Shown: positions 34,017 through 42,865 of the stretch, in pieces
Position numbering within the stretch: the first letter of the stretch is position 1
Layout: every line of letters starts with the position of its first letter
NCBI RefSeq assembly: GCF_019645855.1
Contig: NZ_CP080999.1
Span: 3,410,001 to 3,474,000, forward strand
Origin: Mycobacterium malmoense
Lineage (GTDB): Bacteria; Actinomycetota; Actinomycetes; Mycobacteriales; Mycobacteriaceae
Direction of reading: 5' to 3'
Length of the DNA stretch: 64,000 bases
Notes under the pieces: generated by a model
Database searches by the model: none
Seen by the model: the letters and a program-made list of their open reading frames with translations, nothing else
Told to the model about the DNA's origin: nothing
Translations under genes and position numbers: made by a program

Positions 34017-34859
34017 ATGATCGAGATCACGCTGCTGGGGACCGGAAGCCCCATCCCCGACCCGAACCGCGCGGGCCCGTCGACTCTGGTGCGCACCGGC
34101 GGGCAGGCGTTCCTGGTGGATTGCGGGCGCGGGGTGCTGCAGCGCGCGGCGGCGGTCGGCGTGGGCGCCGCCGGGTTGTCGGCGCTGCTGCTGACCCACC
34201 TGCACAGCGACCACATCGGTGACCTCGGTGACCTGCTCATCACGCGTTGGATCAGCACCTTCGCGCCCGATCCCGCGCCGCTGCCGATCATTGGACCGCC
34301 CGGCACCGCCGAAACGGTGGAGGCGACGCTGACGGCGTTCCGCCATGACATCGATTACCGGATCGCCCATCACGCCGACCTGAATGCACCGCCGGCGGTC
34401 GAGGTGCACGAATACACCGAGGGCCCGGTCTGGGACCGCGACGGCGTATCGATCCGGGTCGCCCCTACCGATCACCGGCCGGTGGCGCCGACGATCGGGT
34501 TCCGCATCGAATCGGATGCGACATCGGTGGTGCTGGCGGGAGACACGGTGCCCTGCGCGGGCCTGGACGAGCTGGCGGCGGGTGCCGACGCGTTGGTGCA
34601 CACCGTGATCCGCAAGGACATCGTCATCAACATCCCGCAGCAGCGGCTGCAAGACATCTGCGACTACCACTCGTCCGTTGAGGAAGCGGCGGCGACGGCG
34701 GCCCGCGCCGGTGTGGGCACCCTGGTGATGACGCACTACGTGCCGGCGCTGGTCCCCGGCCAGGAGGAGCAGTGGCGCGCGCTGGCGGCCGGCGAGTTCG
34801 GCGGGACGATCGAGCTCGGCGACGACCTGCACCGGGTCGAGGTCAAGGCGCGAGCGTAA
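34017..34859 (+). CDS. rnz: RNase Z-like metallo-beta-lactamase protein (Rv2407 type)
   Basis: A 280-residue metallo-beta-lactamase fold hydrolase. LTHLHSDHIGDLGDLL is the HxHxDH motif, and the AGDT and MTHYVP motifs give the remaining metal ligands. RNase Z trims tRNA 3' trailers. The protein is close to the usual size but slightly short (a full exosite arm is not obvious), so another phosphodiester substrate is possible. ATG 34017 has AAGGA seven bases upstream. Confidence 0.85.
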   Translation: MIEITLLGTGSPIPDPNRAGPSTLVRTGGQAFLVDCGRGVLQRAAAVGVGAAGLSALLLTHLHSDHIGDLGDLLITRWISTFAPDPAPLPIIGPPGTAETVEATLTAFRHDIDYRIAHHADLNAPPAVEVHEYTEGPVWDRDGVSIRVAPTDHRPVAPTIGFRIESDATSVVLAGDTVPCAGLDELAAGADALVHTVIRKDIVINIPQQRLQDICDYHSSVEEAAATAARAGVGTLVMTHYVPALVPGQEEQWRALAAGEFGGTIELGDDLHRVEVKARA

Positions 34860-34862
34860 CGG

Positions 34863-35591
34863 TCATTCGCGGACGGCGGCGCCGGCCGGGTGGCGAATGT
34901 CGGTGCGGCGCAACGGCAGTAACGCGCCGACCACGACCAGCCAGAGCAGCGCCGAGAGGCGCGCGATCGGCAGGATCACGCCCAGTTGCGGCCAGACCAG
35001 CACCGCCGTCGTCAGCTCGGCAAGGGCGGCGATCGTTAGGCCGGTCCAGGCCACCGGTCTGGGCGTCAGCCCCAGGATGAGGCTGGGCACCGCCATGCCG
35101 GCGACCAGCAGACCCAGGGCCACGATGTGCCCCGGGCCGCCGACCAGGAACACCAGGAAGTAGACCGCCCGCACCAAGGCGGTGTCCGCGCTGACCTCCG
35201 GTCGCGACAGCGTCCAGGCCAACAATCCGGTCAGACCCAGCGCGCCGGCCGCCAGGGTGCCGCCCGTCAGCGCGATCGTGGCTCCCGGCGCGGTGACGCC
35301 GAGCTGCCGCAACCGGGTGCTGGCCGTCGCCGCGTAGATCGCCAACGGCACCGACGCCGCGAACGCCGCGGTGGCGATGACCTGTACGGCGACCGGCTGG
35401 GCGCGGACGTACGCCGCGACCGCGGTCACCGGCCCGTAGGGCAACGGCATCACGCCGCCCAGTGCGACCCCGATGGCGATGCCGCCGAAGAGCAGCCCAA
35501 CGCAGATCGCGGAAAGCAGTACCAGCGGCGGTCCACCTTGCTGGCGGCGAGTCGAGACCGACCCAGTTCCATCTCGAGACGAATCATTCAT
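34863..35591 (-). CDS. Multi-pass membrane protein, unknown function
   Basis: A 242-residue protein with about seven hydrophobic segments after a polar N terminus (MNDSSRDGTGSVSTRRQQ). I do not recognise its family. It stops 3 bases from the convergent rnz stop. It is divergent from the MarR gene, and its ATG (35589-35591) lies inside the palindrome TTCATGTTATGAA, so it is a likely target of that regulator, perhaps as an efflux or stress membrane protein. Confidence 0.7.
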   Translation of the reverse strand: MNDSSRDGTGSVSTRRQQGGPPLVLLSAICVGLLFGGIAIGVALGGVMPLPYGPVTAVAAYVRAQPVAVQVIATAAFAASVPLAIYAATASTRLRQLGVTAPGATIALTGGTLAAGALGLTGLLAWTLSRPEVSADTALVRAVYFLVFLVGGPGHIVALGLLVAGMAVPSLILGLTPRPVAWTGLTIAALAELTTAVLVWPQLGVILPIARLSALLWLVVVGALLPLRRTDIRHPAGAAVRE

Positions 35592-35599
35592 GTTATGAA
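35587..35599. promoter_or_regulatory. Palindrome in the MarR / membrane-gene divergent region
   Basis: TTCATGTTATGAA is a perfect 5-base inverted repeat with a 3-base centre. It covers the start codon of the membrane gene and lies 80 bases before the MarR start. It is a candidate MarR operator. Confidence 0.4.
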
Positions 35600-35666
35600 C
35601 GGTATGCCCAGGCCTGTGCCCTGGCAAGACCCACCAGGATTCATCGGAAGAATTATTCGCAGAGAC

Positions 35667-35672
35667 TATGAT
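35667..35672 (+). promoter_or_regulatory. -10 box of the MarR gene
   Basis: TATGAT lies 6 bases before GTG 35679 and decides that start as leaderless. Confidence 0.6.
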
Positions 35673-35678
35673 GTGTCG

Positions 35679-36167
35679 GTGTCATCAGCTCCAGCCGGCG
35701 ACCGTCCCGATGGTGTGGCCTTCCTGTTGGCTCAGCTCGGCCACCATGCCGCGACGATGTTCGCCGAAGCGACTGCCACCATCGAGCTGGGCCCGGCACA
35801 CGCGGGAATCCTGCGCGCGATCGCCGACGAGCCCGGCCGCAGCCAGCAAGCGCTCAGCGCTCAATTGGGCGTGTTGCCCAGCCGCATCGTCGTCTACGTC
35901 GACGAACTCGAGGAGCGTGGCTATGTCGAGCGTCGCCGCAACCCGAACGACCGCCGGCTGCATGCCCTTTACCTCACCGCGGCCGGGAAAAGGTTGATGC
36001 GCAAGCTTTCCGAACTCGCGCGCCAGCACGAACTCCGGCTCACTGCCGGGCTTGACCCGGAGCAACGCAGCGCCCTGCGTACCCTTCTCGCCGCGATGGC
36101 GCGGCAGCAGGGCCTGACGCCGCACGTCCACCCTGGTTACCGCACGATTGTCCAGCCGGCTAAGTGA
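35679..36167 (+). CDS. MarR-family transcriptional regulator
   Basis: A 162-residue winged-helix regulator. The recognition region is SQQALSAQLGVLPSRIVVYV and the wing is VERRRNPNDRRLHALYLT, the classic MarR DRR wing. The start GTG 35679 follows an ideal -10 box; longer in-frame starts would place this box inside the gene. It probably controls the divergent membrane protein and itself. No M. tuberculosis equivalent at this location comes to mind, so it may be an insertion. Confidence 0.8.
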   Translation: MSSAPAGDRPDGVAFLLAQLGHHAATMFAEATATIELGPAHAGILRAIADEPGRSQQALSAQLGVLPSRIVVYVDELEERGYVERRRNPNDRRLHALYLTAAGKRLMRKLSELARQHELRLTAGLDPEQRSALRTLLAAMARQQGLTPHVHPGYRTIVQPAK

Positions 36168-36173
36168 TGGCAT

Positions 36174-36260
36174 GGCGCCGAGACTGCGGTGGGGGTGACG
36201 GCAAGCCGAAAAAGCCAGCCCTGAACGCAGACTCGATACCACCAGCGCAGACTCGGTGCC
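36174..36260. repeat. Palindromic intergenic repeat (family 1, copy B) with doubled right end
   Basis: It starts GGCGCCGAGACTGCG and has the core CAAGCCGAAAAAGCCAGCCC. It ends with two right arms, GCAGACTCGATACC and GCAGACTCGGTGCC. The ends and core match copy A at 13134-13196. It lies between convergent marR and transglutaminase genes. Confidence 0.75.
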
Positions 36261-36304
36261 AGCGGCCTCTGGTAACGACCCCGACGAACCTGCGCACCAG
36301 ACGG

Positions 36305-37144
36305 CTAGGCCAGCCGGGTGACCTCCACGATCACGTCGAGATCGGTTGCGCCCCGCCCGGAATAGATGCCTTTCAGCGGGGAAACGTCGGTGTAGTCGCG
36401 GCCGGCACCCACGCTGACGTATTGCTCGGTGATCTCGGTGTCGTTGGTGGGGTCGTAGTTCCACCAACCACCGGTCCAGGCCTGAATCCAGGCGTGGCTT
36501 CGCCCGTCCACGGTATCCCCGACGATGGCATCAGGTTTGGGATGCAAGTACCCGGACACATAGCGACCGGGAATTCCCATGCTGCGCAATAGAATTAGCG
36601 ACAGGTGCACGAAGTCCTGGCAGACGCCCTTGCCCTCGTTCAGCGCGTCCAACCCGGACGAGTGCACACCGGTGGTCCCTGGCAGGTAGTCCAGTTCGCC
36701 GCGCACCCATTTGGCCACGGCGACGACGGCCTGCTGGGGATCGCAGGTCTTGGCGATCTTTTTGGCCACCGACGCAGCACGCTTGCTTGCCGGGGTGTGC
36801 GCGGTCGGGCGGAGCAATTCGTCGAAGCGATCGACCATGGCCTCGGAGTGCAGGTCGCTCCAGCCGACGTGCTTCACCGCTGGCTCCGGCCGGTCGGTCT
36901 CGACGACCGAGGACGACGTCACCGTGAGGTCGGTGTGCGGCGCGTGCAGGTCGAACGCCGTGACGGCGGTGCCCCAATAGTCGATGTAGCGGTAGGACCG
37001 GGTCGCCGGGATGGTCTCGACGCGGTTGAGGATGACGTTTTGTCTGGTGTCCGACCGCGGCGTCAGCCGGGCTTCGTTATAGGAGGCGGTCACCGGCGAC
37101 TGGTAGGCGTACCCGGTGGTGTGCACCACCCGCAGCCGCCACAT
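36305..37144 (-). CDS. Transglutaminase-like cysteine peptidase (Rv2409c type)
   Basis: A 279-residue protein. The N-terminal transglutaminase-like beta domain is followed by the catalytic core: Cys in EGKGVCQDFVHL, His in GRSHAWIQAW, and Asp in NYDPTND. In genomic surveys such proteins form a set with alpha-E and circularly permuted ATP-grasp proteins, thought to make and process peptide tags or small peptides. ATG 37144 overlaps the preceding stop (ATGA), giving the third gene of a coupled operon. Confidence 0.88.
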   Translation of the reverse strand: MWRLRVVHTTGYAYQSPVTASYNEARLTPRSDTRQNVILNRVETIPATRSYRYIDYWGTAVTAFDLHAPHTDLTVTSSSVVETDRPEPAVKHVGWSDLHSEAMVDRFDELLRPTAHTPASKRAASVAKKIAKTCDPQQAVVAVAKWVRGELDYLPGTTGVHSSGLDALNEGKGVCQDFVHLSLILLRSMGIPGRYVSGYLHPKPDAIVGDTVDGRSHAWIQAWTGGWWNYDPTNDTEITEQYVSVGAGRDYTDVSPLKGIYSGRGATDLDVIVEVTRLA

Positions 37145-38121
37145 CAGGTTTCCCCGGGCCTGGTGACCATTCGGGCGCGCTGGCCGGCATCCGACCACGC
37201 CACCCAAGGGGTCAAGTGAAAGTATTGCAGCGACAAGGCTTCTCCCACATCGCGGCAGGTTCGCTGCAGGCCGGCCAGACGGCTCTCCAAGGATTCGAGC
37301 AGCACACCGGGTTGCACGAATTCCAGTTCGCTGCGTGCCCTCCCGAGCAGCCGCTGCGCCTCGGCGGTGGCCCCGATCCGGCTCTGCGGATTATGCAGCA
37401 GCTCGTCGAGATTGTGTTCGGCCAGCCGCAGCGAGTAGAACACCGAACGCGGAAACAGCCGGTCGAGCAGCATGAATTCGACCACCCGGCCGGCGTCTAG
37501 CACACCGCGGTAGGTGCGCAGGTAGGTGTCGTGCGCGCCCGCCGAGCGCAACAGCGTCACCCACGCCGGGGACGTTGCGCTGTCCCCGACCCGCGACAGC
37601 AACAGCCGCACCGTCATGTCGACGCGCTCGATCGCGCGGCCCAGCACCATGAAGCGGTATCCGTCGTCGCGCGAGAGCGTCGAGTCGGCCAGGCCGGCGA
37701 ACATCGCCGCCCGGCCCTCGATGAACGACAGAAACTCGTGCGGGCCAAGGCGTTTAGCGGCGCGCTCGCGTTCGGCCAGGGCGTGGTAGGTGGTGTTGAG
37801 GCATTCCCAGGTCTCGCTGGACGTCACCTCCCGGGCCGACTTCGCGTTTTCCCGCGCCGCCGTGACGGCGTCGACGATCGAACAGCCGCCCGACACGTTG
37901 GTGCTGAAGGCCACCAGGTCGGTCAACGACCAGACGTCCAGGTCGTGATCCGGCGGGTCGATGCCGAGCACCCGCAGCAGCAGCCGTGACGCCTGGTCCG
38001 GGTCGACGCTGGAATCCTCGAGCAATTGGTGCAGCGCCACGTCCAGGATTCGTGCGGTGTCGTCGGCGCGCTCGACGTAGCGACCGATCCAATAGAGCGC
38101 CTCGGCGTTACGGGCCAGCAT
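37144..38121 (-). CDS. Alpha-E domain protein (DUF403, Rv2410c type)
   Basis: A 325-residue all-helical protein, beginning MLARNAEALYWIGRYVERAD, the family hallmark. Its biochemical role is unknown; by operon it works with the ATP-grasp and transglutaminase proteins. Its start overlaps the ATP-grasp stop and its stop overlaps the next start, so stoichiometric expression of the three is likely. Confidence 0.9.
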   Translation of the reverse strand: MLARNAEALYWIGRYVERADDTARILDVALHQLLEDSSVDPDQASRLLLRVLGIDPPDHDLDVWSLTDLVAFSTNVSGGCSIVDAVTAARENAKSAREVTSSETWECLNTTYHALAERERAAKRLGPHEFLSFIEGRAAMFAGLADSTLSRDDGYRFMVLGRAIERVDMTVRLLLSRVGDSATSPAWVTLLRSAGAHDTYLRTYRGVLDAGRVVEFMLLDRLFPRSVFYSLRLAEHNLDELLHNPQSRIGATAEAQRLLGRARSELEFVQPGVLLESLESRLAGLQRTCRDVGEALSLQYFHLTPWVAWSDAGQRARMVTRPGET

Positions 38122-39830
38122 CAGTGCACCGCCTTCTGCTGTTGCTGCTGTTGGGGCTGCTCGTCCGGCGGCTCGGCCGGCCGCGGCTGTTGTTGCGTCA
38201 TCCGCGAACCGTCGAGCGCCGGGTCCGGGATGGACTTCGGCAGCGACCGCACCACCTCGGCGGCGCCCAGCTCACGGTCGCCGGCCGACACGCGCGGCGC
38301 CAGCACCCAGGTGTCCTTGGAGCCACCCCCCTGGCTGGAGTTGACCACCCGCGAGCCCTCGACCAGGGCCACCCGGGTCAGCCCGCCCGGCAGCACCCAC
38401 ACGTCGTTGCCGTCGTTGACCGCGAACGGCCGCAGGTCGACGTAGCGGGGCGCCAGGGTGCCTTCGACCTGCGTCGGCACGGTCGACAGTTCCATCATCG
38501 GCTGCGCGATCCAGCTGCGCGGGTCGTCGCGGATCTTCTTGGCGACGGCGGCCAGCTCTTTCTCGGAGGCCTCAGGACCGAACACGATGCCGTAGCCGCC
38601 GGAGCCCTCGACCGGCTTGAGCACCAATTCGTCGATGCGGTCCAGCACCTCTTCGCGTTCGTCGTCCAGCCAGCACCGGAAGGTCTCCACGTTGGCCAGC
38701 AGCGGTTTTTCGCCCAGGTAGTACTCGATCATGGTCGGCACGTAGGTGTAGACGAGCTTGTCGTCGCCGACGCCGTTGCCGATCGCGCTGGAAATGACGA
38801 CGTTGCCGGCGCGGGCGGCGTTGACCAGGCCGGCCACCCCCAGCACGGAGTCGGCGCGGAATTGCAGCGGGTCCAGGAAGGCGTCGTCGATGCGCCGGTA
38901 GATGACGTCGACCTGGCGCTCGCCCTCGGTGGTGCGCATGTACACCTGGTTGTCGCGGCAGAACAGGTCGCGGCCTTCGACGAGCTCGACGCCCATCTGA
39001 CGGGCCAGCAACGAATGTTCGAAGTAAGCCGAGTTTGCCACCCCGGGGGTCAGGACCACGACGGTGGGATCGGCCTCATTGGTGGCCGCGGAGTTGCGCA
39101 GCGCGCGCAGCAGGTGCGACGAGTAGTCGTCGACCGCCCGCACCCGATGGGTGGCGAACAGGTTCGGGAAGACCCGCGCCATGGTCCGCCGGTTCTCCAT
39201 CACATACGACACCCCCGAGGGCGAGCGCAGGTTGTCCTCGAGGACCCGGAAGTTGCCCCGCTCGTCGCGGATCAGGTCGATGCCCGCGACGTGGATTCGC
39301 ACGCCGTTGGGCGGGACGATGCCGACGGCCTGGCGGTGAAAATGCTCGCAAGAGGTGATCAGGCGGCGCGGGATGATGTCGTCGTTCAGGATCTCCTGGT
39401 CGCCGTAGACGTCGTCGAGATACATCTCGAGGGCCTTGACCCGCTGGGTGATGCCGCGCTCCAGCCGGCTCCACTCGGCGGCCGAGATCACCCGCGGCAC
39501 CAGGTCGAGCGGAAACGGCCGCTCCTGACCCGACAGCGAAAACGTGATGCCCTGGTCGATGAACGCGCGGCCCAGGGCTTCGGCGCGGGCCTTCAGGTCC
39601 GAGGCGTCCGAGGGCGCAAGCTCGGCGTAGATGCCCTTGTAGGGACCGCGGACGGCGCCCTGGGCGTCGAACATCTCGTCGAAGGCCTTGGAATAAACGC
39701 CTGCATCAACGCCAGCGTGGGAGGCCGACGCGTGGTACCCGCCGAAGATGCGCTCGGAACGCGCGTCCGCGCGCCCGGCACCGCCGCGCGACCCCCGCCT
39801 GGTTTCCTCAAGCTGGCTCGGAAGGCTCAC
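38121..39830 (-). CDS. Circularly permuted ATP-grasp (type 2) protein (Rv2411c type)
   Basis: A 569-residue predicted amidoligase that would form peptide-like bonds with ATP. The core runs from about residue 90 to 500 (EDNLRSPSGVSYVMENR, ANSAYFEHSLLA, LVLKPVEGSGGYGIVFG). The last 25 residues are Gln/Pro rich (TQQQPRPAEPPDEQPQQQQQ), a low-complexity tail. GTG 39830 is used; the first 25 residues are poorly conserved. It is the first gene of the coupled three-gene operon and diverges from rpsT. Confidence 0.88.
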   Translation of the reverse strand: MSLPSQLEETRRGSRGGAGRADARSERIFGGYHASASHAGVDAGVYSKAFDEMFDAQGAVRGPYKGIYAELAPSDASDLKARAEALGRAFIDQGITFSLSGQERPFPLDLVPRVISAAEWSRLERGITQRVKALEMYLDDVYGDQEILNDDIIPRRLITSCEHFHRQAVGIVPPNGVRIHVAGIDLIRDERGNFRVLEDNLRSPSGVSYVMENRRTMARVFPNLFATHRVRAVDDYSSHLLRALRNSAATNEADPTVVVLTPGVANSAYFEHSLLARQMGVELVEGRDLFCRDNQVYMRTTEGERQVDVIYRRIDDAFLDPLQFRADSVLGVAGLVNAARAGNVVISSAIGNGVGDDKLVYTYVPTMIEYYLGEKPLLANVETFRCWLDDEREEVLDRIDELVLKPVEGSGGYGIVFGPEASEKELAAVAKKIRDDPRSWIAQPMMELSTVPTQVEGTLAPRYVDLRPFAVNDGNDVWVLPGGLTRVALVEGSRVVNSSQGGGSKDTWVLAPRVSAGDRELGAAEVVRSLPKSIPDPALDGSRMTQQQPRPAEPPDEQPQQQQQQKAVH

Positions 39831-39881
39831 TTTAGAGATGGTGCCTCAAATCGGCGTTCCGGCAGGCCACGGGCCGCCCTT

Positions 39882-39911
39882 TTGGGAGAAAACGTAACGG
39901 ACTGCTAACCT
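39882..39911 (+). promoter_or_regulatory. Promoter of rpsT
   Basis: TTGGGA (39882-39887), an 18-base spacer and TAACCT (39906-39911). Transcription would begin near 39918, giving a leader of about 70 bases ending in AAGAAGGAAA before the GTG. Confidence 0.5.
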
Positions 39912-39988
39912 GGGCAGTCGCCATCGGGGCATAAGGCGCCCAGCGTCGATCCCGGGCAAACACCGATTCGAAGAAGGAAACGACACGC

Positions 39989-40249
39989 GTGGCCAACATC
40001 AAGTCGCAGCAGAAGCGCAACCGCACCAACGAGCGCGCCCGACTGCGCAACAAGTCGGTGAAGTCCTCGCTTCGCACCGCCGTGCGCGCGTTCCGCGAGG
40101 CCGCCCACACCGGCGACAAGGAGAAGGCCGCGGAGTTGCTGGTGTCGGCCAACCGCAAACTGGACAAGGCGGCCAGCAAGGGCGTCATCCACAAGAACCA
40201 GGCGGCCAACAAGAAGTCGGCGCTGGCGCGGGCCCTCAACAAGCTCTGA
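39989..40249 (+). CDS. rpsT: 30S ribosomal protein S20
   Basis: An 86-residue basic helical protein that binds 16S rRNA. It begins ANIKSQQKRNRTNERARLRN and ends ANKKSALARALNKL, the family pattern. GTG 39989 follows AAGAAGGAAA at 39971-39980. It is single, between the divergent ATP-grasp operon and the convergent holA. Confidence 0.98.
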   Translation: MANIKSQQKRNRTNERARLRNKSVKSSLRTAVRAFREAAHTGDKEKAAELLVSANRKLDKAASKGVIHKNQAANKKSALARALNKL

Positions 40250-40274
40250 GACCCATCCACCGACACCCGGCCCT

Positions 40275-41252
40275 TTAGCGGCCCCGGTCGGCCAACTCGG
40301 CCACCCGCCTGACCGCGGATTCCAGCGCGTACTCCGCGTCGGCGACGGCCCCCTTAACGTTGGCGTTGAGTTCCGCCACCACCTTCATCGCGGTCGCCAC
40401 CGTGTCGCGCGACCAACGCCGGGCCTGCTTCTGAGCCTTCTGCACCCGCCAGGGCGGCATCCCCAGCTGCGCCGCCAGGCGATAGGGGTCACCGGACAGC
40501 GGCCCCACCCGGCCGATGGCGTGCACGGCTTCGGCCAGCGCGTCGGCCAGCACCACCAGCGGCTCGCCGCGCATCATCGCCCACCGCAGCGCCTCGGTGG
40601 CTCCTCCGACGTCACCGGCCACCGCTTTGTCGGCGATGTCAAAGCCCTTCACTTCGGCTTTCCCGCTGTGATAGCGCCGCACCGCGGCGGCATCGACGTC
40701 ACCGGCGGTGTCGGCGACCAACTGTGAACACGCGGCGGCGAGCTCGCGCGCGTCGGAGCCGACGGCGTCCAGCAGGGCGGTCACCGTCCCCTCGTCGGCC
40801 TTGACCCCCAGCGCGCGAAACTCCTTGCGGACGAAGTCGGCGCGTTCGCTTGCCTTGGTGATCCGCGCGCACGGATGCACGACGGCACCGAGCGACTGCA
40901 GCTCGTTGGCCAGCGCCTTGGCCCGCCCACCGCCCGAGTGCACCACCACCAGCACCGTGCCCGGCGGGACGTCGGCGGCGGCCGCGGCGATCACCGCGGC
41001 CGCGTCCTTGCCCGCTTCGGCGGCGGCCTCCAGCACCACGACGCGCTCGTCGGCGAACAGTGACGGGCTCAGCAGTTCGGCGAGTTCGTAGCCATCGACG
41101 TCGCCGGCGCGCATCCGGTCCACCGGGATGTTGTCGGCACCCGGCTCGGTGCCGGCCGGCTTGCGCACCGCGCGCAGCACGTCGGCCACCGCCCGCTCGA
41201 CCAGCAGCTCCTCGTCTCCCAACACCAGGTGCACGGGCGCAACCTCACTCAC
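40275..41252 (-). CDS. holA: DNA polymerase III delta subunit (clamp loader)
   Basis: A 325-residue delta subunit that opens the beta clamp. The N-terminal domain begins PVHLVLGDEELLVERAV and the helical middle and C-terminal domains follow (RWAMMRGEPLVVLADALA; PPWRVQKAQKQARRW). It lies 12 bases after comEC, the normal actinobacterial order comEA-comEC-holA. Confidence 0.95.
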   Translation of the reverse strand: MSEVAPVHLVLGDEELLVERAVADVLRAVRKPAGTEPGADNIPVDRMRAGDVDGYELAELLSPSLFADERVVVLEAAAEAGKDAAAVIAAAAADVPPGTVLVVVHSGGGRAKALANELQSLGAVVHPCARITKASERADFVRKEFRALGVKADEGTVTALLDAVGSDARELAAACSQLVADTAGDVDAAAVRRYHSGKAEVKGFDIADKAVAGDVGGATEALRWAMMRGEPLVVLADALAEAVHAIGRVGPLSGDPYRLAAQLGMPPWRVQKAQKQARRWSRDTVATAMKVVAELNANVKGAVADAEYALESAVRRVAELADRGR

Positions 41253-41264
41253 CCCACGATGGTG

Positions 41265-42860
41265 TCACGTGGCCCTGACTAGGGGACCGACGAGTCCGGA
41301 TACGGACCACGCCAGCAAGCAGATGACGACGGCCACCGCGACCAACCCGACCGCCGTGCGAAACCAGCGCCACCGCCATAGCAACGCCGCCAGCACCGCC
41401 ACCACCAGCGTGGCGGCGGCGACCGCCAACACACCCGGACCACCGGACGGAACGGGCACGGTCGCCGCCGGCACGGCGGCCGCCCACCGCGCCACGCCCA
41501 ACACCCACCACAGTTCGGGCCCAGTGAACCGGATCAACAGCTGCGCACCGGCCGGCCACGGCACGCACAACACGGCCGCCGCGCTGCCCAGCACGGTGAT
41601 CGGCGCTATCACGGGCGCCACGGTGAGATTGGCCGCGGCGGCAACGAGGCTGACCCGGCCGGAAATGCCGGCCACCAACGGGGCGGTCACCACGTGCGCG
41701 GCCCACGCGACAGCGAGCGCGTCGGCCAGCGGCTTGGGGCAGCCTTTCCCCACCAGGCGCCGCGACCAGGCCGGCGCGACGACGACCAGCGCCGCCGTCG
41801 CCAACACCGACAGCGCGAAGCCCACGTCGACGGCCAGGTGCGGGGAAACGGCCAGCAGTATCAGCACCGTGGCCGACAGAGCCGGAATCGCTTGCCGCCG
41901 ACGGGAAGACAGCATCCCCGCCAGGGCGATGGCCCCCATCACGGCCGCCCGCAACACGCTCGCCGTCGGCTGGACGACGATGACGAACGCCACCAACGCC
42001 ACCGCCGCAAGCGCGACCGCGGCGCGCGGGCCAATCAACCGGGCCGAGAAGAGCACCGCCGCGCACACGATCGTGACGTTGGCCCCCGACACCGCCGTCA
42101 AGTGCGTCATGCCCGCCGCGCGAAAGTCCCGGCCGGTCTCGGCGGTAACCGCCGAGGTATCGCCGAGGACCAGGGCGGGCAGCATCGCGGCCCGGTCGGC
42201 GGGCAGGGTGTCGCGGGCGACGGCGGCGAACCGGCTGCGCACGGCGTGAGCGGCCCGCTGTGCCGCACCGGCCGTGCCCATGGTCGGCCTGCCCGACGCG
42301 TTGAGCACCGCGACCGTCAGGTCACGGCGGGCCGGACGGTTGATGCGCGCGGTAAACAGGACCGGCTGGCCCACCATCATGTCGCCGAAGTCCGACGCCC
42401 GCGCGAAAACGACCACCCGGCCGGACATCTCGTCGGCGCGCAGGCGCTGCAGGGTGGCGCGAAACATCAGCCGACCCTGATGCCCTGGGCCCAACGACAG
42501 CGGACTCTCGGTGGGGGTGACCGTCACCGGCGCGGCCGTCCCGAACAACGCGGTGATCGGGTGGCGACCTACCGCGTCGGCGCGCAGCGCGATCGCGAGC
42601 CCGAACCCCGCGCCCACCACGCCGATCGCCACCAGGCCGGCCCCGATCGCCGGCAGCCGCCGAGTCCGCCCGGGTCGGCGCGCCGCGTAGCACGCCAGCG
42701 CGCCCGCGGCGGCGACCAGCACCAGACAGCACGACGCGACGACCCGTCCGACCGGCCACCAGATCCCGGCGGCGGTCACCATCCAGCCGGTGAGCGCGGC
42801 CGGCACCAAGCGCACATCGATGTGCGCGGAGGCCGATTCGGCGAAGCCGGGCTGGCGCAC
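41265..42860 (-). CDS. comEC: ComEC/Rec2-family DNA uptake channel
   Basis: A 531-residue membrane protein with about 10-12 hydrophobic segments. The competence core has GMTHLTAVSGANVTIV. It lacks the C-terminal metallo-beta-lactamase domain of full ComEC, as in other mycobacteria. GTG 42860 is chosen because it lies 5 bases after the comEA stop. A role in DNA import is known for the family but competence of this organism is not shown. Confidence 0.92.
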   Translation of the reverse strand: MRQPGFAESASAHIDVRLVPAALTGWMVTAAGIWWPVGRVVASCCLVLVAAAGALACYAARRPGRTRRLPAIGAGLVAIGVVGAGFGLAIALRADAVGRHPITALFGTAAPVTVTPTESPLSLGPGHQGRLMFRATLQRLRADEMSGRVVVFARASDFGDMMVGQPVLFTARINRPARRDLTVAVLNASGRPTMGTAGAAQRAAHAVRSRFAAVARDTLPADRAAMLPALVLGDTSAVTAETGRDFRAAGMTHLTAVSGANVTIVCAAVLFSARLIGPRAAVALAAVALVAFVIVVQPTASVLRAAVMGAIALAGMLSSRRRQAIPALSATVLILLAVSPHLAVDVGFALSVLATAALVVVAPAWSRRLVGKGCPKPLADALAVAWAAHVVTAPLVAGISGRVSLVAAAANLTVAPVIAPITVLGSAAAVLCVPWPAGAQLLIRFTGPELWWVLGVARWAAAVPAATVPVPSGGPGVLAVAAATLVVAVLAALLWRWRWFRTAVGLVAVAVVICLLAWSVSGLVGPLVRAT

Positions 42861-42865
42861 CGGTG

